A stretch of 64,000 bases of DNA. Origin: Undaria pinnatifida (Eukaryota; Sar; Phaeophyceae; Laminariales; Alariaceae). Shown here piece after piece: positions 1-11,000 of the stretch. Each line of letters begins with the position of its first letter. Position 1 is the first letter of the stretch. The stretch spans positions 6,503,014 to 6,567,013 of the forward strand of contig JABAKD010000026.1 of the NCBI GenBank assembly GCA_012845835.1, written 5' to 3'. The notes under the pieces were generated by a model, which had not been told where the DNA came from, did not search any database, and saw only the letters and a list, made by a program, of their open reading frames with translations. The position numbers and the translations under genes are program-made.

Positions 1-90
1 CGCTACTTTCAAGTAATTTGTCCCCAAAATCGTGGGTTCGGTTTTAAGGAGGCGTTAATGAGCGTGAGGTTCGCTTTCGGTTTGGTCTCA

Positions 91-165
91 TCTGTTTTTT
101 TTTTGCAGCAAGCAGGGCTTGGACTGGCTTCGCTGGGGACGGGGGCAGGCATCATCGACCAACGC
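91..165 (+). pseudogene. Duplicated acceptor and exon start of gene 1
   Basis: A T-run, TTTTGCAG and about 45 coding-like bases (QAGLGLASLGTGAG) repeat the acceptor and first bases of the real exon at 290-360 (QAGLGLVALATGAA). The first copy then diverges into non-coding sequence and has no donor at a matching place. It is read as a partial tandem duplication across the splice junction, giving a decoy acceptor about 208 bp upstream of the real one. Confidence 0.6.
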
Positions 166-316
166 ACTCATCAAGCTGATGGTGGTTTAGAAGTTACAAA
201 TATATATCCTGCTGCTTGGCTAACAATTGTGTTTTGGGGGTATGCATGTAGCCCTCTGAACGAGCGTGGATTTTTTTTCCTCCTGTGTTGTTCTGCTCTG
301 TCTTTTTGTTTTGCAG

Positions 317-3300
317 CAAGCGGGGCTTGGATTGGTGGCGCTGGCGACGGGAGCGGCGACCGGGGCGACGCCTGCTGACGCGGCGGCGGGGGGGTCGGTG
401 GAGGTGATGAAGTTGAGGTTCGGGGACAAGCTGCGGAGGGCGTCGAAGATGCTGGACGAGCTGCAGATTGACATCTCCAATGATGTGAGGCCACGGCAGA
501 GACGCGGTTGATAGCGGTTGATAGTCTCAACTCACTTTGGTCCTTTTGGGGCCCGGGGATAGCGACCAACGGACACGATACGTGCAATATCACCCGCCGT
601 CTCCACGAGCGCGCAACAGTAGGAGTAGGATGATATTCTGCAAGTTGTGGCGTTATTGCGGTTCGGACACGAAATGAAATCGCCCCATAGCCAAGCAAGC
701 CCGCATTGCTTCGAATGGCCGATGATGCTGTAATCGCCACTTTTTTTTTCGTCGTTTTTTCCCCCGTGAAGTCTCCAAGGGGTTGAGAACCCCACCAATG
801 CTTTTGAGTAAATTTAGATTGGAATTTTTCGTGGGATCATTTTCCCAAGTGTGTATGGTTTGTCGTTCACATCAAACTGACCTTTGCACCCATCTATAAT
901 ACATCCAGCACAACCAGTGTCCATGCCGAAGCCTCCTCCTTGAGGAACAAGCTTTGTGCTCACAAACTACGAAAACAGTAAGAGGGATACCCAACCTCCC
1001 ACGAGTTTGAGCTAGAAAGTTTAAAAATTATTAAATATTTTTTCAGAAGAAACTAGCATCTCGAAGCGTTGCACGTGCTGAGGTTCTTTCTTTTCGCTCA
1101 GAGAAGAATCAAAAGCTTACTGAGTGGTCTCTCTAATTTCTCATATACGATGCTCTTGATGAGGCCTTCCTGTTGTGTCGCAGACCCCTCACCCCACGCG
1201 CGCGCACTGCAAAGTCTATATTAGAGGCTGTGCTGGCACATAGGGGGATATACATTCAAGTCATCCCACGGTAGAGGTGCAGCGGAAGTTTCTGAGCTCC
1301 TAGCAACAGGGGCTCTATGTCACGCGAACCATGACTTCGAAGGCGTTCAATCGCGCAATCCGACCAGCAGTTCTACGCGCTTGTCCTAAAACAACGATAT
1401 ACTCGTCAAAGTGTCAAGACTAGCCGGTAGCTCCTCGCTTGAGGAGGTCAACCAACCAACCAATCAGAAGGCCAGAAACGCCATATGACCCAGATAGTGC
1501 AAGCCCTACCGTAGAGCGACTCATTTACTGCCGACGCGTGCTACGACAGGGGTTTTGAGGTATACCAGGTACAAATTTTAGGCCGAAACCTTTTCTGAAT
1601 GACGGGGCTCCTTATCACACCTTAACCCAACATCTTCGGGATTCCATTTTTCTTTCGCAAAATGCTTCCTAGTCGTGTACCTAGTAGCACGCACCTACAT
1701 GTGGGCGATCGGATTGTTCATCGGAAAGCACTTTATTTTTTCTCAAATTCAGTACCTGGGCCTGGGGTGTAGGGGTATTATAGTATTATAGTATTATAGG
1801 GTATAAAGCTCCTCAAGCGAGGAGCCTCAGAAACAAAATGGTGATGTCACCTTTATACCACCGTAGCATGCGTCTGGCTTTGGAGTTGCAACTAGTTGTG
1901 TTCGGCCTTGTAACGGTTGGCGAACACCTTGCAGTAACGGCTGGTGAAGGCTTCGGGACGGCTGGCCAAGACACGAAAAGTAGGTCCAAAACGGGGGGGG
2001 GGGAAATGCGGTAATATTAGCTTGCACGTTTGCGTACAGTACACGTGCTGTAATGGTATCATAAATCTTGTCTGGCATGTACGTAGCGTGGTGTAGTATT
2101 CCCCTGAAGCCTAGTTGGCATATACGCACCGTGGTGTAGTTGGAAACTAACAGTCCAGGCATGGGCCGGTGGGTGGGTGGGTGGGTGGGTGGGTGGGTGG
2201 GTGGGTAGGTAGGTGGGTGGGCGAATTGACGGACTTTGAGGTTTACGAGTACTGTCGGCAGTAAGGCCCCCCCCCGTCCGCAGATAGGCTGTGGGAGGCG
2301 GTATAGTCGATGTCGACGGTATAAGCAGAGGGAACAAATGGTCCCGCGGGAGGCTGTGTGCGGCAAGGGGACAGATGATCTGTATATCGCAAAGCGAGGA
2401 TGCTCGGATCCCGGCGGCATCCTCTTTCCGCAGGCAGCAGCCCTTAACGAACACAACCCTTTTTGCCCAAGCAGCCTTCACAGCCTTTTAGAAACTACCA
2501 GTACGCCCTTTTTGGGGGGCGGGGGGATAACTTACTTAGAATTTGAATGGGTTCACTTTTGCAGGGGGGGGTCTACTACGCCCGTGAACGATGCTCGTGT
2601 TTTGTTGTGACGGCCTGTCTTTTACATTTAGATACCTTTTCTGTTTGACCATTAATATTTCACTTCTCCCTCCTGTCATGCCCCGCACGCTGCCTTGTGA
2701 CGTGTCCTTTAGGTACCTTTTCTCTTGATTGTAACACTGCGCTTCTCCCTGTCATGCTCCGCGCGCGGCGTTGTGTCTGTCTCGCGCCTCCAGGACTGGG
2801 ACCTGGTTTCTACGTACCCGAACGCGTTCCGTTCCCTGGTCCCAGTTTTTACGAAGTACACGGATGCTGCCTTCCCGGGAGACGACCCGGTGGACACGAC
2901 TACGAGGGTGGCGCTAAGGTGACTCATAATCGTGTCCGTTTTCATTTCGGGGTATTTCGTCGCGTCTTATTTTTTTTTACATTAGGCTTAAACCTAAATC
3001 ATGCCTAAGATATTTTTTCGGGGTGTTTTTTTTTGTTTTTCTGCTGCTGCAAAAGTATCCAACGCTATTCCTGAGTGAAATAGGTAAATGCGTTTTATCG
3101 TCACGTTTTTTTTTTGCCTAATTTCTCGTGAGTTGCGTTGGCCTTGAGTTACGACGTTCGTCGGTTTCAGTGCTATTATTGCAATATTGTGGTTTCTTGC
3201 CCCAACCGCGTTGGGTATCCGGCAAGATGCCTGCTATCGTTGCATAAGTATAGTACGGCGGTGGAGACGAAGGTCTGGCGCGTCTGGTATCTGGTAGCGA

Positions 3301-5002
3301 TGTCGAATCCGTCCCGGCGTCGCTCACTCCACGTTTTTTTTTTGTTAATAATGTTGAATGCACCACAGGTTTTTTGGGCCAAAACACTTGGAATTAGTGT
3401 AGTTCCCCCCACGTTTTTGGAGACAAAACACTTGGAATTAGTGTAGTTTTTTTTTCCAGCATCAAAAGAAGGCGCTTAACAACGGCAAGCATCCCTCCCT
3501 CCCTCCCTCCCTACCTCTCAAGACTTAACAGATCATAAAAGCAAAATATTTCTTCGAAACGTCAGTTTTGTTACGAGAAAACGACGAATTAAATACATAC
3601 CTGGTATGATAGAGAAGTATACTGGAAACTACAGTAATAAATTTATAAAAGACATGTGATGTTAGATCTAGCTCAAAATTCCCCACCTAAAGTAAAAATA
3701 CCAACACTTACCATTATAGTGAACAAGAAATGAGACCCCTCCTAATAAAAACTCACTCATGTAGTATATTACAAGCACCAACAACGCAGCTTGCAAATAT
3801 AAATATTGACCTGAAATTCGTCGAACTCACGGCTGACGTCCTTGAAATGTTTTTCATAAAATATGTATATGTGGGACGGTAGTCCCTTCGCAGGTTTTCT
3901 CTTTCTCTGATGGAGGTGTTAGTGTGGAGAAACATCACGAGGTGGGTTATATGCGCAACCGCACGCTCGCGGGTCAACAAAGAGGAAACACCTCAGAGTC
4001 CGCCTCGAGGAGCCAGGATGATCTTGAAGGATTATAGTGATAAGGAGGCGGTACAATCTAGGGAATAGGGACTGGTATCCACATATATACTCGTATATAT
4101 ATGTGTGTTTGTTTTTTGACAGAACAATATGACCCCTCCCATTATGAAAAAAACTCACCCACATAGTATATTACAAGTACCAACAACGCAGCTTGCAAAG
4201 ATGAGTATTGACCCGAAATTCGTCGAACTCACGGCTGACGTCCTTGTATACTTACCTGGTATACGATACTGGGGGGCTTCTACTGACGGATGGACGTTGT
4301 AGGATCGGATGCAAGGGGGGAAGTGAGGGTCACTCGCGAGACTTCCGGCGTCTCTCGTGCAATGATGACCCTGCGACTACAGCAGAGCACACGACGAGCG
4401 AGCGCAACGATACTTCCCTTGCCAATTGATAGGCCTACAGTAGAAGCTATTGGCAGTCATTCGATGTCTATGTCTATGTCTACTGCTGTAGTTGTTAGTT
4501 GCTCTGAACGTTGCCGCGAATCGTCTGGGCAGGTACGAGGTGGGTCGCTTTTTCGGAGCGGTGGAGCGGCTGAAACGCGCCTCGGAGGAGAAAAACAACC
4601 GCGAGGCCCAGAAAGCGTTCGCGGCGATGTCCGTCGCCTACGACCGGTATCTCAAGGTGAAAGCAATGAAAACGGCTGGTGTGGCGGTGTGGTTGATGGG
4701 TCGTGGAGTACGTCGGGCATGTTTTTTTACCATTTGTTTTTACCATTAAATTGAACGTGACTTAGCTGTCGCTATGTGGGAACTCGTGCAGCAGGTTGTG
4801 CAGCAGGACATTAATAACTGCTGTCAACGTGTGTGAATGTGCGTGGGTTGGAGAGTTTGTAGAATCGTAGATGTTGCTCGGCGGTCGTAGAAGCCGGCTT
4901 CAGAAGCATCTCGCACGGGACGCCGGATTTGTTTTGACGCGGCGTAAAATTGCGGCGTAAAATTGGTGTAAATTTAGAGTTCGCATTCGCTCATGTCGTT
5001 GC

Positions 5003-5036
<34 letters not shown>

Positions 5037-8000
5037 GGTGTTGGTGTTGGTGTTGTCTCACATGAACTCTTGTCAAAAACCTAGAGTCCGTGGTCACACA
5101 AAGGTGCTGGAGCCCTAGGAAGATCCGAAAAAATACGCGAAATCAAAATTCGTCCGGGAATTACTACGCTTTCCCGCCTAAAAACGCACGATACGGAAAA
5201 AGGCGCACATCGTCAAGTGAAAAGGTCCAATGTGCAAACTGAACTCACATGGCCGCGGGTATCCACTCAACTACAGCATAGAGTTCCCCCGTTCCCACTA
5301 CTAACCAACTCGCGGCTACAAACTACAGCGGTTGGGCTGCCTGCACCGTACGAACCGCACGATGATCGTGAGTATTGACGAACGCGCCTGCTGTCTGGAG
5401 TACTGTCGGAGTGACGACCCGCCGGCATGCAGTGAAACAAGAGCAATGGAACCAAAAACCACAGTACAGATATCAATGATCGGCCCTCCTTCCCGAGTTA
5501 TTTGACAGGTTGCAGCGCAGCTACGACGCCCGTGCCTGAAAATTGAAAATTTCCGGCGGGTCGTTCCCCGTGAAGGGTATACAAATCTTCTACAAACTCT
5601 ACAAAAATCAGTGACGTAAGTAACATGTTGTACTACTGCCTCGTAAAAATAACCCCCCAAAAAAAAGACGATCGCTGCTCTCATGATGATGATGTGCGTG
5701 CCGGTCGTGGGTCTCCGTGTGCCATCCTCCTGCTGTGGTTCTCCGTGGCCGCCTCATCGCCTTAGCTCACTCGGCCCGCTCCTTCGCACTTGCTCATGTA
5801 CCAGTCCGACATTAAATATAAGCTCGATAGGAATAGCACTTGAAAAATGTAAGTAGGTCCGAGATCTTACGGAGGGGGTGACAAATACACATCCCCGGAG
5901 CAACCAATGGATATTTCAATCCTTTCATGTATCGACGTGGTGCTACGAGGATAAACGATTCTCAGGTTTCTGGTGGCAGTACCGCCTGGCCTCAATTTCA
6001 TGTCGAGCATATCGGATACCTCGTGTATGTTTGTAAACGCACGAAAACAAAGTAACGGACAGTTCTTTATTGTTTGCATATCGAGTTTATATTTATTGTC
6101 GGACCAGTACGAATTATGTTTGGACCATGAATGCCTTGGTCCTCCTGGGTGGCAGCAATATTTTGAATCCCTTCGCACGGTCGTGGAGGTGCGGTAGGTC
6201 TAGGTCCCTCTACAGTGCTGGTTGCCCGCTACAGTGCCTGTGAAATCGCTTGGCGCGGATGGGAACAGCCATTATTGGCAGTGTGCGGAGTAAATAGTGC
6301 CCGCTACCGCTACATGCCGGTGTTTGTTTCTGCTGGCATTTAACGGCGCGATAGAGGAACCGCTACTCTGCTTGGTTTGAGGGTTCGACTCTCAAGTGAA
6401 ACAAGCGCTATATATCATAGCTGGAGAGTATTTTAATATTTTATGTGACCTAAACCTCTTGAAAACTATCCCCCCCCCCCGCCCCCCCGCCCTTTTTATT
6501 TTTATTTTGTTTTATTCTCCTCGCTTTCTCTTGCTTAAACGCCCCACCTAATATCGAAATCCGCCAGAGTAATAAACACTTCCACGCCCTGGATATCGCC
6601 TCGTTATCTTTTTAGACGCCGTCCGTGCCGCTGCTGCAATTCCCACCCACCCCCGCCCCCAACGCCTCCTCCTTCCCCACCACCCGCACCATCGCCTAGA
6701 CCTAGCACCACGCGTATAGCAAACCCCTACATCTATGCGACCTAAAGCCCTCCCCCCCCCCGCCCTCCGCCCCCCCCGCCACATCCCCCCCCCCTCCCCC
6801 ACAAGAAGGATTTATAGTTTCCACGCAAAAATTGACCTGCCCCACCCGTCCCCTTCCCCCCCCTCCCCCCCTCCCGCCCCCCTTTTGATCAAAATCAGGC
6901 CCCCACGTCCTAAAAACCTCCGCCCTCCCCTCACCGGAGATTCGACTTACAAAATTCACTTAATAAACTGATGCATTTCCTTCCACAGCTGTCAGATTTT
7001 GTCCCCCTCAGAAACGTGTTTTACAGTTTCCGCGCACAGACTGCCTAACATCACCCTGTTGACCCTGATAGCTACACTGTAGTTGCAAGGGGAGTCGCCG
7101 ACCTATATCCTCAATGAGGACACACAACCCGTAATACGCGCGATCGGAGTATCACACACAGCTTGCAAAGATGAGTTTTTTTCAAAATATTCGATCTCAC
7201 AGCTGGAGTGTATTTACATTTTCATAATATATTTTTGTGTTTTTGTACCTGTCGGGGCACAAATATAAGACACGTTTACATTGGCTTATAGTTATGATAA
7301 GCGTATTATATTTAGACCCAGACTGGTAGCGATGCCGCCCTAAAAACATGGACTCCTGTCCACCCTATGAATGGCGTGCCCCGTTTTGCGATGTCCCGCC
7401 CGACCACCTGATGTCCTAAAAAGAAAAAATAATAAAAACGAATATTTGTGATTATTGAGGCAGCAGCACCAGCATAGCCCTTTGTACCAGCAGCGTTGGG
7501 TTGGGTTGGGTTGAGGACGGTTAGAACGATTGACCCGCGCGAGTAGCTATTTGCAGCGAGAGCTGTAGCATCTTATGTGGGCACTACGTGTGAGTATTCC
7601 TACATATTCGTTAGGAATGGATATTCGGACAGGACCGATGTTGAGACTATCAACGTGGAGACACGGTCGATAATCGGGCAGGCCGATGTCCGGCTAGGCC
7701 CGATTTTCGGGCAGGGCCTCAGGAAACATCTGCAATGCGCGTTTTTTTTTTGTGGTTCGTTTTGTCGTGGGCGTGTGATGCGTAGGTTGCGTTTGCTCTA
7801 ATAATCTGACTCATCTGTTTTTACGATTTTACAACTAATTTTCAAGGACGTCAGCCGTGAGTTTGACGAATTTCAGGTCAATACTCATCTTTGCAAGCTG
7901 CGTTGTTGGTACTCGTAATATACTATATGAGTGAGTCGATTTGTTACGTTTTGATCGAGAGCTGTATAAAATCACGCAGCTTTCAAAGATGAGTGTCGGC

Positions 8001-11000
8001 ATTACGTTGATCGAACTCACAGCTGTCGTATTTGAAACCGATTTATTAAAGAACCTTGGCCCCGCTTTGGCAGAATGGTTGAATATGGACGGACGTTAAA
8101 CCCCGACCTAAGGAAAACTCTCGCAGAGAAGATGTAACGAGGCGAACTGTTGACTACCTCTCTGTCCGGAGCTATAATCAACCTTTAAACGTCAACATTG
8201 AAATAGAATGTTGCTTATGTTTCCGAACAGATACAGCGTGGTATCAACCCTTTTGGCGAAGCTGGACCAAGTCGTATCCGAGGCTGTGCTTTGCATCTTA
8301 ACCACGACTGTGTTGCTCTGCTGCTGCTTTGGTTATGGTATGCATTGTAGCGACTAATGTTATGTCGCTTTGCGTTATGTTGTGCCGTGTTAGTGTACAA
8401 TTCGACGCGAGTCGACGAGGGAAGAAAACGCTGAATTCTTCTCGCGATATTAAATAAGGCACGTAGCGTAGGGAGGATGGGGGAGGAGGGCCCGCTAACG
8501 GCTATGTGACCCCGGATCTAAGTTACTACTGGGAGTGAGCGCGAGGGTAGTGCGAGGATAGTCAATGGAATGAAGAAAGAAGAAAAAAAAATGTGTCGTA
8601 TTAACCATTTTGACGAGGCTGGTCCAAGCGTACCTACAGTTTTGGTATGTTTATTTGCTTGAGGTTGCGTTAACCACAAGTCTATGCTGCTCTGCTTGAC
8701 GGTGTTTTGTGACGTGTTGGTAGTGCTGTGTTGTGTTGCGTTGCGTTGTGTTGGTGTGGTGTGGTGTGGTGTGGTGTGGTGTGGTGTGGTGTTGCCTTGC
8801 TTTACGTCGTAACGTCGTAACCACTGCTATTATTTTGCTTTGCTTCGCGTTCCGTTTTGTTCGGTTGTTGTGTTGCGCTTCGTTTCAGGCGGGCAACCTA
8901 TACGAGAGCTACGACGCAGTGACATCGACGGAGGGCTTCTACGCAGGGGTGGACAACAGCAGTCTCAAATTTGTGGCTCCATCGAAGGACCCTCCCAAAA
9001 TCAAAGACAACGTGAGACCAGAGACCAAAGTTATGTCGGGTACGACGCCTGTTTTAGTTTTTTCGAAAGGGCATTCGTCCACTCCAGAGTGCGTGGAACC
9101 TGTCCTGTGACCGTGCACTTGATTTTGGCGATGAGTTGATGTGACACAACGCATTCGTGCATCGTTCCGATTACCGGTGTAGATACAGGTAATGTTTGAG
9201 ACCACGTATCGCAATACAGACCAGGGCTGTTCACGGGTCTGGTCAAACCTCGCATGTCGGGTCGGGTCGGTCCGAGATTTTTTTGATAAGAAGGTTGTCA
9301 AAATACCTTGACCCCATTGGTAGTTCAGAATGGAAAGCGTGTCGGAAAGCAGCAGTGGTGGCGAATACAGCATCGACCACCCACGCGAAGCTGCCCGGAC
9401 TGCTGGGGTAGGCAGGGGATGTTTCAGGCGTGCAGGAGAAGGAAGTTGCACGACGCGCGCCAGCATGCTGATACTCGTACTGCTGCACGTTCTTGTAGCA
9501 TTTTGGTCGATACATTACTGGAAGGGGTGAGAAGTAGTTGTTCTCCTTTTTTACCCTTTGTGGGAATCGCTTAACGAAAGGGTCCTGACGCACTTGCTGC
9601 TCCATCGCAAAGGAGCGCAGGCAGCCTGGAAGCGTGTACTTGTACAGCGGCCTTTTTTTCATACCGTACAGCAGCCTGTAGTGCAATACAGCAGTACGGC
9701 AGCTTACAGCAGCCCATAGTGTCGTACAGCAAGTACAGCAGCTTACGCCAGTGCGCAGGAGGTTACAATAGCCCGTGCTTGCTTGCTGGCGAAGGACGGC
9801 AAGGTAACCCCGCGGCATATTGCTGCCTTTGGACAGCTGTGTTGTATGCTTTTGAGCGCCCCCCGCCCTACCCATCCCGGCTAGGTGTATGCCGCGCGAA
9901 TGTTTCGTTTGTGTCGCATCGCGTTCCTGTAGATTTCAGAGCTGCGGGTTGGAGCAGGTTTCGGGGGGCGCCCTGCCCCCCACCCCCCACTCCTCAACCC
10001 TGCCCCGTCTGACCGCTCTCAGCACCATTAGAAGAAAAACGAGCGGCATAACCGAAAATATGCTAAAACTGAAGGCGCGTACTGTAGTGGAGAGGGGGGA
10101 GAAGAGCCTGCCTAGTGACCACGGATCTAAGTTACGACTAGGGACAGTGAAGGAGAAAGATGTCGACGACAATAGATAGGATGAGCCATAGCGCTCCATT
10201 GAGCACGAGGGCCAGAGGGCGCCACTTGGAGTGACTGTTTCCGACCATGGTGCCCCGTTGAATTTAAGGCAAACGCCCGCCGTGGGGTTCCGTGTCATTG
10301 CCTTCGTGATTCGTTTTTCATCGTTGTCGCGCGTAACATGTTAACATGTTATTATTCTGAACCGTTGGTGTGTCCAGGTTCTGTTGATAACTGGACCTGA
10401 CAAGGGCAAGACTGGCTACATAATTGGGGTGGAGAGCGGAAAGGCGATCATCAAGCTGGAGACCAGCGCCGCTGTCGGGGTTCGCGAGATCAAGGTGCGC
10501 CGCCGTGTCCCCTTTCCCCTGCCCCCAACTGCGTCCTCTTGTCCCCTGTCCCTGACTGTGCCCCCTGTCCGCTTTCCCTGGCTCTGTCCCCTATTAGTGA
10601 CTGCATCATCTTTCCCCTGTCCTCTGGAAGTGAGGCGAAGATGAATTACCGATCGTAGACCACTATACATACCTTGGCGTGGAGATTTCAAAAGAGTGTT
10701 CTTGGGATTGCACATACAGCAAAAATATTAGGAAAGAGCAAAACACACGTAGGCAAGATGGGTGCGATCCTAACAGACTCGCACCTTGACCCTTGAGATT
10801 TAACGATGTGTCCTGATGAATGTGGCGTACGGAATCTAGAATATGCAGAAGTACGGGAAGGGAACATGAAGTTCGCTAAAGAGCTGGAAACAGTACGCGA
10901 ATGACAGCAGCGTAAAAAGTACTAAAATGCTCAAATACGATGAGTAATACAGTACTAAAAGCGTAACAGGGAACCCACTCAAAACAATTAGAGACCTGAG

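Larger units (their letters stand above)
485..2793. other. Gene 1 intron: MITE copy and repeat arms
   Basis: No exon is seen here. The intron holds a MITE (1259-1522), an AT-rich repeat copy at about 1600-1832 whose inverted partner is at 40355-40640, and a GGGT tract at 2168-2221. The acceptor is CGCCTCCAG at 2785-2793. Confidence 0.6.

Noticed and set aside
171-740. Long minus-strand frame of 189 codons
   Set aside because: It is antisense to the real gene 1 exon 317-484, and its Pro/Ser-rich content mirrors GC-rich coding sequence.
2168-2221. Telomere-like repeat
   Set aside because: The unit is GGGT, not a known telomere unit, and it is internal.
2794-2918. Gene 1 exon ending at the stronger-looking donor AAG/GTGACT (2918)
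   Set aside because: It leaves two bases of a codon that cannot join in frame with exon 4492-4656; the donor at 2907 does. A missed micro-exon would revive it.
6350-6420. tRNA-like B box GGTTCGACTCT near 6393
   Set aside because: No A box or cloverleaf upstream; isolated match.
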